Positions 36,701 to 47,272 of a stretch of 64,000 nt of DNA are shown piece after piece; positions within the stretch are counted from its first letter, which is position 1; every line of letters begins with the position of its first letter. The notes beneath the pieces are model-generated. The model was not told where the DNA came from and did not search any database. It saw only the letters and a list, made by a program, of their open reading frames with translations. Source of the stretch: Panorpa germanica (lineage: Eukaryota; Arthropoda; Insecta; Mecoptera; Panorpidae); assembly GCA_963678705.1 (NCBI GenBank), contig OY783207.1:20372001-20436000 (forward strand). Direction: 5' to 3'. A program made the position numbers and the translations under genes.

Positions 36701-38186
36701 TCAGTCGACCCGTGTGCAGACGGCCTTATTTAGCAGTGTAGACGAGAGCTGCGCGTTATTGAATTTACATGAAATTATATTATGCACGAATTATAGCTGC
36801 ACCAAACATGAGTTCATTCTAAGGTGACATATTCGCAACAATCCATAATTTCATCTGAGCTAGTTATATTGATTTTTATTGTATTTACATTTTGAATGGT
36901 ATGCTGCTTCTCCATTTATATATTCATCTATGTTCATTGTTATGTTAAATGTATTGCAGAATGTGTTGGGTTAGTGGAAATGCCGTTTGTGTAAATTTAT
37001 TATTTTGACGACGGCTTATTTCCTATAAAATGAAATGTTTAGATGAAAGTGATGATCCTGAAAGTGGTTTCAATCGTCAATGGGTAGCAACAGCAGAAGA
37101 ACGAAGTCGTCAACGCCAGTTGGCGGTTGTTCAGCCTGCTGACGGTATCCCTTACACTACTACTGCAGCTACAATTCCAGCACCAATACCACAACAAAGA
37201 CAACAAGCACCACAACTTCAGCAGCAGCAAGAAGATGACGAAGAACGTATGTACTATTAAATTAATTCATTCTGTTAAATCATTATGACTCTACAAAAGG
37301 AAAAGAAAGAAACTTATACATTGATGGTAGACAAAAAATGAAATATACACCGTGTAGTGGATTTTCATATACATTTTTTGTTTGTTTAATGAACATCATT
37401 ATTCTGTTATCACTTCTTTTATACCACTGCTATATTATACACAATACATATCTACTATATACGACAGCTTTACCATATTTCTCAATGTGCAGTCTCAAAA
37501 AAAATAAGACACTATTTTTGTATAGAAAATACGTGACGTTTGTACTGAATATTCAATTATACTTTTGCCCACGATTCTCACTTGAGAATTACTTTAATTA
37601 ATATGATGTATTTGCAAAATGGTGGATTTGTTTTTGAATATATAGCGCTGTTTAATATACGCCAATTATATATAGATATCGTATTTTTACACAAATGCTC
37701 ACGAAGCCATCCCGAACAAGTTAAGTCTAGGTTCAGTCTTAATTACTGATAAATGAAAATGCTTTCTGTTATGGGGATGTTTGTCGATTTTGAGATGTGA
37801 ATAAGAACTTATTAAAAATAATAAACAAAATGTAATAATCATTTTCAGGTGGTATAAAGTTGGGTCTAGGTGACTTTATCTTCTACAGTGTTTTAGTAGG
37901 AAAAGCTTCATCTTATGGAGACTGGAATACTACATTGGCATGTTTCGTAGCTATTCTTATAGTAAGTACAATTAATTAAGAAAACACTAGTAACCACAAT
38001 TGTTGCACAATTAATTTTGTTTCTTTTTAGGGTTTATGCCTAACTCTATTATTGTTGGCTATATTCAAGAAAGCTTTGCCTGCACTACCGATATCAATTA
38101 CAATTGGATTAATTTTCTATTTTGCTACCAGTGAGTTGGTTAAACCATTTGCAGATAGTTTAGCAAGTGAACAAGTGTTTATTTAG
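33763..38186 (+). CDS. Psn: Presenilin, catalytic aspartyl protease subunit of gamma-secretase
   Basis: Nine exons keep frame and give 510 residues: 33763-33924, 34083-34321, 34397-34606, 34976-35196, 35278-35376, 35447-35575, 37043-37246, 37849-37961, 38031-38186. The product is a nine-TM intramembrane protease of ER/endosome membranes that cleaves Notch and other type I proteins. Seen directly: the acidic/basic cytosolic N-terminus; TM1 and TM2 region (YTPFHESS...[10 protein letters not shown]); the conserved [15 protein letters not shown] block; catalytic Asp278 in SIWDLVAVL (TM6); [17 protein letters not shown] after it; catalytic Asp430 in [17 protein letters not shown] (TM7); and the PALP motif at 476-479. 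The endoproteolysed TM6-TM7 loop, encoded by exons 6-7, is variable and Gln-rich. Length is close to fly and vertebrate presenilins. The exon 4 donor (GTTTGG) is weak, but any other junction loses the conserved WDLVAV. An AATAAA follows the stop. Confidence 0.96.
34607..34975 (+). other. Intron 3 of presenilin
   Basis: A 0.37-kb AT-rich intron; nothing recognised. Confidence 0.6.
35576..37042 (+). other. Intron 6 of presenilin
   Basis: The largest presenilin intron (1.5 kb), with the TTA-flanked MITE at 36342-36728. The remainder is AT-rich without recognisable content. Confidence 0.6.
36342..36728. mobile_element. MITE in presenilin intron 6 (TTA target site)
   Basis: Ends GGCCGTCCGCACATGGGTTG and its near reverse complement CGACCCGTGTGCAGACGGCC, about 34 bp each with about four mismatches, flanked on both sides by TTA. 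A 3-bp TTA/TAA duplication is the PIF/Harbinger target type. A second, left-truncated copy is at 58870-59161. Confidence 0.75.
37247..37848 (+). other. Intron 7 of presenilin
   Basis: A 0.6-kb AT-rich intron; nothing recognised. Confidence 0.6.
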
Positions 38187-39457
38187 TATTTAATTACTAA
38201 AAAGACTGATAACCAAATAATACTACTAATTAGCTTTTTTTAAATACATTAATTATAATTATAACATATTTGTAATTATTTATATATCACAAATGGCATT
38301 CCAATAAAATAGAATAAATTAAATTGTTCTTTGGAAAGAATTGGAAATCAGTTTTAATTTCAAAGTTACACCAATATACTGAATATGAAAAAATATCTGT
38401 ATATATTTTGTTAGTTTTGAATTTATTATAAATATTTATTTCAAGTAATTTAGTTTAAGATATCTTTTATAATGGATAACAACATTAAATAAATAAAGTA
38501 AATTTTAATCATTATTCGTTTTTTTATAACTATACTTAAAAAATTTGATGATGCTCGAAAAAAGGTCATTTTTATTATTGCAATTTCAATAAAATAAGTC
38601 ACGAAACATTACATATATATTAGGTAACTTTTTTTCGTTAAGACACGTAACTATGTTTAGCAGGAAATATCTTAACCATACCAGGATCGGAAATAAGCAG
38701 ACTTAAAACATACTTACGACGTAATACATTTTAAAATTGATTACGATTTAAGTATCATTCCATATTCCACTCATTGATTTTTTTCATTGTTTCAGCTTAG
38801 GAAATCATGCGTTTTTCGTCAGTAATATACTTTATTTAATAATTATTATATCTTTATTTAATATAATTTTTCACAAGCTTTAATTAAGGTTAAAACCTTA
38901 AATTAACTCTAACATTCAGTAAGTGGGAAGGGGCAAAAATCACAAAAATAAACATAATATTTGATGTGAATATTTATTATCAAAAATATGTAAGTAAATT
39001 ATAATACTTTTTATGCTTTGCATCACAGTCTGTTTCAGACATTTTAATAATCACAGGTTTAAATATTTCATCAGTTATTTAACAGTAAGATTTCTAAAAA
39101 AAAATTGTTCTTATTTTATTTAATTTCATATTCTTGACTAACTTACTGTTAAATTGAACAAATATATCATTTCATATCTCTTTAAACTATTACATTTTAA
39201 AAATATATAAACTATAAAACACATAAAAAAACTAAATTAATAAAGCAAATAAAGGTATCTTCTTATATAAATCTTTTGCATTATGTAGAAAAATGATTAA
39301 AATTACATGAAAATAAAAATATTTAAAAAAAAAACATAATGCATAAGATATGGTAAATTATAGGAAATATTTCAAGTTTTTAGATACTTAAAAAAAATGT
39401 ATCTTCTTGAAAATTATTATAAGTGTTATTTCTGTTGTCCACTTCACAATTAAAGTT
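38187..39457. other. Convergent spacer between presenilin and the coiled-coil gene
   Basis: AT-rich 3' UTR and intergenic sequence for two genes facing each other. No repeats or exons recognised apart from polyadenylation-type hexamers. Confidence 0.5.
38303..38308 (+). terminator. Polyadenylation signal of presenilin
   Basis: AATAAA lies 117 nt after the presenilin stop, followed by AT-rich sequence; a second AATAAA overlaps about 10 nt on. Chosen as first canonical signal; no transcript evidence. Confidence 0.5.
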
Positions 39458-42400
39458 TTATCGATTGTAAAATCTACGTTCTGATGAATAATAATCATAT
39501 TGGTTATAATGTAAATGATAACCAGAATTTTGTTGGCTATAATAATAGTTTGAATCAAAGTCGTGCTGCGTTTGGAAATTATGATACATTTGTTGATTAT
39601 TGATATGCATCTGAAAATAAAAATAAACAAATTTATTAATTCAAATTAAAAAGAAAATAAATACTAAATGAGTAATTTTATCCGGGACAAAGAATGCATA
39701 CTCCGGATTGTATAGCACTGATTCTCTTCGGCAGGGCCGTATTGATCATGGGGCAGATGGCCCTACATATGAAATAAGCCTACTGTTGAAGACAATTGTT
39801 ATGGAAGCAATTATGACTAAGTACAGTTAAGTTCGGCGAAAGGCAATTGTGACTGGATATAATTGATTTCGACAGAATGAAATTGTGACTAGATTCAATT
39901 AACTCCAGTGAAAGCTATTGTCACTGGATACAAATGATTTTTGCCGAAGGCAATGTTGAATGGATGCACTTGATTTTGGTGAAGCAACTGTGACTGGATA
40001 CAGTTAACTTTGATGAAGCAATTGATTTTCTTGCCGCTTGCGACAGACGTAAAAAAAAGGGGTTAATCAGGCACTGCCACTCCCAACTACAGTAGTGGCA
40101 GTACTAAGAACCTCCAAACTGTTTTGAGACTTTTCGATATGTATCAAAGTCGCTTTGCCACGGAATTTTTCGCGAAAAATGACTTTCTTTACAAATGGAC
40201 ATCCATGTAAGCTGAGAAATAAAATGTTTGTATACTTTTAACACATATATATAAATATTTTACAAAAAGAGTTTTTAAAAGCTTTATATATACATAAATA
40301 TACTTCGTAAATATTCAAAAAAAATGCCTAAAAATAGAGTAAGCCAAAATCGTGCTTGTAATGTTTTAAACTTTTCTTCGTTTTTGTGTTGCTTTCTACT
40401 TTTGTTTTTCTATTTCAGTCTAAACCACAAATACCTGTCTTAATTCTGAATTGCTTCCTCCAGGTCTGTTGTACATTTCTTGTTCGGGCTGCTGCCTTTT
40501 TTCAATATTGTTACTACCATTTACTGAAGAAGCATAAATTTGATCATAATTGAGAATCGTTTGATGATTCTCTATTATTTTATTCATCCTTGCATCGGAT
40601 AGTTTCAGAGCAGTCTGTCCATCGAGGCCATTATAAAAAGTTAGAAACACTTTTGTCTAGGAATAGTAAATAAATGTAGTAGTATATTTCGATTGTCTAT
40701 TTCATTAAGCAGCCATCTCCGAATGCTTTTAAGACATCGACGGAAAAAATATTCAAATTTCAAGCAGTATTCGACTAGTTTAAGTGCATTATAAATTTGT
40801 TAAGTTGCATTTATGAGTTATCTATCAGAGTAGTTAAAATCTGATTTTTCGGAGATGCCGGAGTAATGAAGTAGATGATCAATGTATGAAAAAATATGTA
40901 TAATGCTATATATAATTGTATAAGATTATATAAGAGTAAGACGTATACGTATATCATATTACCTCTTCCATCTTCGACTTTAATTTACTACATAATATAT
41001 TTTTTTCATTTTCCAAATTAAATAATGCCTCTGCAGATTGTCTTTTCAAGTATGCATTTTCCTACAAATATTACTTATATGAAATATAAACAAACTAAAA
41101 TAGAGCTTATAAAATAACTTAAAATTAAAATATTCTTACCTCCATTTGTTTTCTATATAAGCCTTCAAACCGATTTCGGTAAATGGCCACCGAATTACTT
41201 ATATGAATCAAAGAATTTTGTTCATCAACATGCTGCAGCATAAGTTTATTTTGTTGTTCAAGCTCTTCTGTATGCAGTTGCTGTTTTCTTGAGTTATATC
41301 TGTTCAATATCTGTGAGCGCAATGTACCAACAATATTTGTAACAGATTTTAAATTACTTTCAGATTTGTTAGAATTTATTGATAAATCATTGGCAGTTTT
41401 GGAACACCTTGTTCTAAAAATAAAAAAAAAATCAGTGCTACACAAATTTAAGTTATTATGCTCGAAATATTTCATAGAATATGAAGCCTAGTAAACCATA
41501 TTATCTTACACAGAAATTATGGAGATTTGCATTAAATAGAAATGAGCATAATGTTCTAATAAATTCAAAGAATGAACCTGATTAAACAGAGAACGCGCTA
41601 ATTTTCATTAAAGAACCCTAATCGTATTTCATATTATTATTTTCGTGAAAGATTCTGCTAAATGATATAAATAGTGTGCCTCTGTCTTCTTATGCTACTA
41701 AAACATACCTATGGGTTAAATTTTGATGTGGATTTGGAATTATTAAATTGCACCAACGTTTTCTAACAGCCTTATACCGCTGTTCGTCTGTTTCTAATTT
41801 CTTTAATATATTCCACATTGGATCACTGTTATCCTCATTTTCTTTGGGATCATCACTGATAAAGGGTAATCTTTTTTTGATTATTTCATCGGTATTTTTA
41901 ATTGAACGTATGATTTCTTGTAAGTGTTGTAATATTTTCTTAACATCTTGATATTTATTTTCAATTTCGTTATTTTCGTTAGTACCGCTTTCATTATAAA
42001 TTCTCTCTACTCTGGCAGTTAATATATTGATCTTATTTAATATATCGTGAGAAATATTTTTTTTCTTTAAATCAGTATTAGCTTGTATAGCCTGTAGTTT
42101 CTTTAATATGTATTCTAGATTGCCATACATGATTGTTAAATTGAATTTTCCCAATGCAATGTTCTCTGCATTTACTTTGGTGTCTTGTGTTAAGCTTTTG
42201 TTAACAGTATATTTTGATTCAATAATTTCTTTATCTTGATTGTCTTCGTCAGAAATAATTTCACAAATAGTTTCATTAACTTTCGGGCAGCAACCTAATA
42301 TATCTGTTTCATTTTCTATAGTAATAATTTCTAATTTCTCTGTATTCACTTTGGTGTCTTGTGTTAAGGTTTTGTTAACAGTATATTTTGATGTAATAAT

Positions 42401-43800
42401 TTCGTTTTCTTGATTGTCTTCACCAGAAATAATTTCACAAATAGTTTCATTAATTTTTTGACTGCAATCTGTTTCACTCTCTATACTAATAATTTCACAT
42501 TCATTATCGGAAACAATAATGCTAGAATGTTTATTAATGTTGTCTACATCTGTTGTTAAATCTATAAAAATTGTTTTTAAATCTGAGGTATTTTTAAGTT
42601 GACCATTCTCGACAAGGTCAGTATTTATCTGTTGCGAATATTTAGTTTTCAACGTAACATTTTCATTGGAATTATTTTTCTGGTCATTATTATCTAATTT
42701 ATTTTGAGAACTATTAGATTGTTGTATAATATTCACTGATTCAATCAACTGAGTTTTATCAGTTAATGATTTTTGAAAGTCAGGTTCCGCGAATGTATTA
42801 TTCTTATTTTGTAAATTGAAGATATTTTTCTCTTTAGTGTCATAATTGTATTCAAGGTGACATGTTTCTCCAAAATCGATGTTAACTCCAGTTGTAATAA
42901 TACTCTTTAATGGGGAGTAATCAGCATCCTCCAATTTAATCGTTACGCAATTCTCTTTTACAGTTATATCTTTAGAATCCTCATTGAAAGATTTGGATAA
43001 GTCTGATGGAACGATAGTTTCATCGATTGTATTCCAAGATCCACGATCAAGTATCGTTATTTCATCGTCAGAAGACAATATAGTAGTTTCACAGTCTTTT
43101 AACGTATTTTCCAGCTCATTTTTTTTACTTATTAATTCAGATAATGTCGTTTCCAACAAATTATTCCGTTCATGTTTTAAAGCTTTTTCTAAGCTTATAT
43201 TCTTTTCATCAACTGTTTGTTTATACTTCTCAATTAGTAACACAGTTTCATCAACCATACTGTTGGTGACATGTAATTCAGATAAAGTTTTTTCATAAAA
43301 CGTTTTCTCGATAACTTCATCCTCCTCATCACTTAATATCGTATCATCATAAGACGAATTTATTAGTTGATCAGACTTATCTTTAAGACATTTTGGCAAT
43401 ACGGCGTCATTTTCTAAATTTTCTTTGTCTGCTACAGTATTGCTATGACTATCAGAAAATAATTTGATCTTTTTAGGACTTCTACAATCAACAAAATTTA
43501 TACTACGTTTTTTCAATGGAATTGGTGTAGAACTGGCGAACAATTCAACTAAATTAAACGAGTTTTCCATTTGACTTTCATTATTTTTGCTTGTCGTTGC
43601 AATGTCTTCTTTTGCTGTGTCCTAAAATTGTGAAATAAAATTATTTATTATAATAAAAAAGTAGATTGACAGCAAAATTTATAACATAAAATAAATAAAT
43701 AGTGAAGCACAGTTATATACTTGTATATTTATATATGATGCATATTTTAATAACAAGTAATTATTGTGTAAATAAGTAAGAAAAATGATACCTCCGACAT
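39458..43800 (-). CDS. Uncharacterised nuclear-type coiled-coil protein with repeated SUMO-interaction-like motifs
   Basis: Six exons read on the minus strand with every phase matching: 43792-43800 (ATG TCG GAG), 41709-43621, 41140-41413, 40963-41061, 40435-40656, 39458-39610; 889 residues. Family not recognised. The N-terminus has Lys/Arg clusters (PLKKRS, SPKKIKLF) that could be nuclear localisation signals. The acidic middle has hydrophobic cores beside acidic residues: FIDLTTD near residue 355, then SIIVSDNE, CEIISIESE, CEIISGED, EIITIENE and CEIISDED; these resemble SUMO-interaction motifs. A 58-residue unit is duplicated in tandem near residues 376-490. The C-terminal third is Glu/Lys/Gln/Leu-rich and probably coiled coil, ending in a Tyr/Gln/Asn-rich tail. 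The three-codon first exon is typical but hard to prove; the ATG at 43570 is an alternative start. It is convergent with presenilin, 1.3 kb away. Function is unknown; a SUMO-binding scaffold is only an inference. Confidence 0.75.
39611..40434 (-). other. Last intron of the coiled-coil gene
   Basis: Contains the 35-bp minisatellite (39788-40033), a GGGCCGTATTGATCATGGGG patch at about 39736, and AT-rich sequence. Confidence 0.6.
39788..40033. repeat. Degenerate minisatellite, about 35-bp unit, 6-7 copies
   Basis: Units beginning GAAGCAATTGTGACTGGATA and ending in a GATTT/TAACT plus G/C word repeat every 34-37 bases, with about 20-30 percent divergence. Lies in the last intron of the minus-strand coiled-coil gene. 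Confidence 0.8.
42130..42490 (-). repeat. 174-bp in-frame tandem duplication within the coiled-coil protein gene
   Basis: Two near-identical blocks are offset by exactly 174 nt (the shared core lies at 42252-42280 and 42426-42454), so each encodes 58 residues. Both carry NETICEIIS followed by an acidic stretch and the KYTVNK...LTQDTKVN block. The few differences between the copies keep the frame open, which suggests that the repeat is translated and under constraint. Confidence 0.8.
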
Positions 43801-44882
43801 CTTATAAGTATTATATTGTAAAGAGTCAAAACAGATAAACACTTAAAAACAAAGGTAAAAATTGTATTAATAGCACGTGAAAAACGAATAGATATATAAA
43901 CAGTATTTAGCAAAAGAAATCATTAAAAATCCGATCACAATAAATATATGAACATATCGAAAAGCGCGCAATACACTACCGCTCTAACACTTTTTTTGGC
44001 GGTGTTGTGACTTGTGGTTGTGACAGATTTGTGTTATGACCGTTATGACAATGGTGTGATAATAGAAACAAATAAAGCAAAATCACGCATAAATCACCAA
44101 CAGAGCCAGTGTTTTCAGAAAATAAAAATTCAAATATAGATATAGAAGCAATATATTTAAAAAATAACATATGATTGCATTTCATCAGATGTATTTCTAA
44201 TGTAAATATGTATTTATTTAATTTATTTTTAATTAAAATATTAGAACACCTGTTTGAAACAGAGTCATCTCGTTTCGAAATCAATAATTTAATTCTTGTC
44301 ATTTACTATATTGTCCTGTATTTGTTGTGAATTTTTTGATTTGTTGTTTACCTGCTGTCAACTGCACGATTTATAATGTTCAGTAATATCATCAAATGTC
44401 ATTCTATCTACAGACATGTTTAAAGCTTAAATATGTTTAAAGTTTTTTAATTGTAAATTAACTTTTTATATTATAAGCAGTCTGTGCAGTATGCCTCAAT
44501 TATTCTATCAAACATTTTATTAAATTCCAACTTCTCAACTAATATTATAACCATTTCTATTTAGTTATAACATCAGGGACAAATTGAACTACTCAATCAT
44601 GTTTTTCTTGAACTACTCGACATGTTTCTTTAACACAATATCGGTTTGTATACTCAAAACATATAATGGCACCAACAGGTTATTTCAACAAGTGATCGAA
44701 ACGTTTTGTTTACTTTCCAAAATTTCTATCTGGTTTTATAAGACTTATAAGATAAAGCTTTAAACTAATCTCATTTTTAGACAATGGAAGCCTGAAAGAT
44801 TGAAGACCTCATGGTTGTGAAGATTCCGAATCAGAATTTCTGATATTAAAAGAACTTCCTAACACAGAATAGAATACCAAAT

Positions 44883-45044
44883 ACGAGGGTGGTTTTATAA
44901 TTTCGTGACTTTTTTTTTTGAAAAACCGCTGTATTTCTCAATAGAATATATTTTTTTCGACAAAAAGCACCTTATTTATTAACATAGTCAGTCGCCTTTT
45001 CCAAGTTCTATCAAGTTCTGCTAATTTGTCATGTATCTTACATA
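44883..45044 (+). mobile_element. Mariner-like terminal remnant
   Basis: TACGAGGGTGGTTTTATAAT and the following run (GTATTTCTCAATAGAATATA) resemble the end of irritans-type mariner elements as I remember them. No second terminus or transposase was found. It is cut by the MITE at 45045. Confidence 0.4.
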
Positions 45045-45243
45045 TAATGGGCTTGTGTTCTCATTTTTTAGGGGTCGATTTTTCAATTGTTGATTGAAAT
45101 TGATGTTAATAAATGTGTATTGGCGTGTCTATTTTATTAAATATCTAAATGTTGATAGAGATATAGTAATTAAAAATTTGAATTGTAGTTTTAACGCTAG
45201 AAATGGTCGGCCATATTTGTATGACGTAAAATGCATTTTACAT
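45045..45243 (+). mobile_element. GGGCTTGTGTCC-family MITE fragment
   Basis: Left end TAATGGGCTTGTGTTCTCAT with about 200 bp of interior, stopping after GAAATGGTCGGCCATATTTG and AAATGCATTTTA. Lies just downstream of the tnp2-like ORF. Confidence 0.8.
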
Positions 45244-45307
45244 TACTATATATATAAATGAAAAACTATATAACAGAAAAATTTCAAAATTTATTAGAAC
45301 TAAATTA

Positions 45308-47272
45308 TTAACAGGAATGCAAAAATGATATAAATATAATTTTATTTTCTACATTTAACACAATCATTTTATTATTTATATCAGTTATTTTAATCGTTAT
45401 AGTTTGTAATTCATGTAGATCGGCAAAGTGACCAATAACAATACCAAGATTCGAAGAGTCACATGGCGAATTATATAATGAACTGGTCGATTGAACCCAA
45501 CGTCCTTCAGCATACATTTCATTATTTTTGTAAAATAATTTTGATAATATTATTATTTTATTATCATTTGTAATGCAACAATTGTTGTTCTTCTTTACAG
45601 ATAAGAGAAACTTTTCAAATTGTATGCTTATTATTTCATTTCTGCTTACAGACATAACAGGGAATATGTTCTCATTTGCTTTTGTAATATGAATTGATTT
45701 TTCAAACAGCCTATTACTTATCTCTTGGAACGGTTGAGCTTCTCTCTCTATTATTTTTTTAATATTCTGCGTATAATTTTCAAATTTAAAAGCACTAAAC
45801 TTATCCAGATGACCATACATTAATACATCAGCTGATAAATGTAGCAAATTATGTACGTTGTAGGTGATATGCTCATCTCCATAAAGATTACTATACGATT
45901 TAACAAATGCCATTAGCAAGTCATGGGCGTATTTATTATTTCTGTAACAATCTTCTGGATGAGCCAAAATTCTAACAGCGCAGTGTAACATTAAAAAGTG
46001 AATGTATCTATTCTTTTTCAAAATGCCTTCAAGAATTGATGGACCTGTATAAATCAAAAATTGTCTGAATTCAGTGGCTTTCCATCTTTCCAGTTCAGTT
46101 ATTGGCCTAGCATTTCGACAAAATTCGGCCGGTGTTTGTGTTGATATTTCTATTAAGCGTGAAGAAATTATATTTTTTTTATTTTCATCCAACGCATAAG
46201 TTCGTTCAGAGGTTCTCGTCCATAGTATTAGTAAATGTTTCATAACCCCTAAACATACTAAGTGCATATAATCCAATGGAAATTGGGTCACCATTCCAAT
46301 ACCCAAAGATTCCAAAATATGATTATCTTCTTCCTTATGATGCTCAGGTTGTTCTCTTCTTCTAAAAGATGAATCAGACCTTAAAGCAGCATCTAACTTT
46401 GGAAATGTCATGCCATGGCTTATAGAAGCACCTATCTGTGTACATTTACCGCATCCATAATATTCAGTGCGACTTTTTGTATTTGTTAAATATGCTCGCG
46501 CAGGAGCATCGCAAATGAATGCTCTTATTTGCACTAAATATGTTTTATTATCTACTACAACACCATTAGCTATCAAATATTTTAGCTCTTCACTGAAAAC
46601 TTTAATGTACTCTGCAATTGAAGAGGGTTTACTGTCGCCATAATAAGCCCCTATTAAAAAAACCAACGGATTTTGCCAATTAACAATATTACCTAATATT
46701 GGCCATAACTGACTTTTAGAACTCGTTGCAAGTGGAAGGCCATCTATTCCTATATCTAATATTATAGCATCAGGTATAAAAGCATTGTCCTTGATTGTTT
46801 TAAAGCAATCATTGATTGCAACTGATAAACCATAATGAATATAAGCACCATTGCATATATTAACAATATTGGAGTGTTTGGGGGTATCAGGAAATGCTGG
46901 TTTTAATATATGCAATAGTTCATTCGCTGCTATATTTGAAATATTATGTCTTATCACCCATTCTGATAATTGCGATTGAATATCATTATTAACTTTGGAA
47001 CTGCCACAGCTGTACTCATTAGCAGAATCTTCAATTAATTCATTAGTAGAACAATCATTATTTAAATCAGAAAATGCAGTATTCGAAGTACAGCCTAATT
47101 CTTGAATATTTATGTCAGGTATTGCATTAGCAATACTGCTTTGTGTCTTAGGTTTACATTTCCGGGTCCTTGCATAGGCGCTTAAACCTACAGCTGCTAA
47201 TAGTTTTTTAGTCTCTTTGGCTATTAATCTATTATAATGACGCTTTGATACTAGATGCAGTGGTTTAGGCAT
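45308..47272 (-). CDS. tnp2-like (CACTA/EnSpm-type) transposase-derived protein, intact single exon
   Basis: One uninterrupted 654-codon frame from ATG at 47272 to a stop at 45308. It opens with MPKPLHLVSKRHYNRLIAKE and contains blocks shared, as I remember them, by a large class of insect and cnidarian transposon proteins related to plant TNP2: DGLPLATSSK near residue 178; FICDAPARAYL near 252, followed by a Cys-x2-Cys (YYGCGKC); FPLDYMHLVCLGVMK near 335; and WKATEFRQFLIYTGP near 400. The acidic residues in the first two blocks could be catalytic, but this is not verified. Flanking terminal inverted repeats were not found, so either the element has lost its ends or the gene has been domesticated. 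It could also be a recent copy that has not yet decayed. The family call is by recalled motifs only. Confidence 0.7.
   Translation of the reverse strand: MPKPLHLVSKRHYNRLIAKETKKLLAAVGLSAYARTRKCKPKTQSSIANAIPDINIQELGCTSNTAFSDLNNDCSTNELIEDSANEYSCGSSKVNNDIQSQLSEWVIRHNISNIAANELLHILKPAFPDTPKHSNIVNICNGAYIHYGLSVAINDCFKTIKDNAFIPDAIILDIGIDGLPLATSSKSQLWPILGNIVNWQNPLVFLIGAYYGDSKPSSIAEYIKVFSEELKYLIANGVVVDNKTYLVQIRAFICDAPARAYLTNTKSRTEYYGCGKCTQIGASISHGMTFPKLDAALRSDSSFRRREQPEHHKEEDNHILESLGIGMVTQFPLDYMHLVCLGVMKHLLILWTRTSERTYALDENKKNIISSRLIEISTQTPAEFCRNARPITELERWKATEFRQFLIYTGPSILEGILKKNRYIHFLMLHCAVRILAHPEDCYRNNKYAHDLLMAFVKSYSNLYGDEHITYNVHNLLHLSADVLMYGHLDKFSAFKFENYTQNIKKIIEREAQPFQEISNRLFEKSIHITKANENIFPVMSVSRNEIISIQFEKFLLSVKKNNNCCITNDNKIIILSKLFYKNNEMYAEGRWVQSTSSLYNSPCDSSNLGIVIGHFADLHELQTITIKITDINNKMIVLNVENKIIFISFLHSC

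Larger units (their letters stand above)
43801..45307. other. Upstream region of the coiled-coil gene
   Basis: 5' flank of the minus-strand coiled-coil gene, then AT-rich sequence, a mariner-like remnant (44883-45044) and a MITE fragment (45045-45243) up to the end of the tnp2-like ORF. No gene seen. Confidence 0.5.

Noticed and set aside
37000-37030. GACGGCTTATTTCCTA before presenilin exon 7 as a SINE tail
   Set aside because: Resembles the SINE end over fewer than 20 bases with several changes; not distinguishable from chance.
43976-44302. 108-codon frame upstream of the coiled-coil gene
   Set aside because: Low-complexity Ile/Leu/Ser translation in AT-rich flank, no homology and no splice partner.
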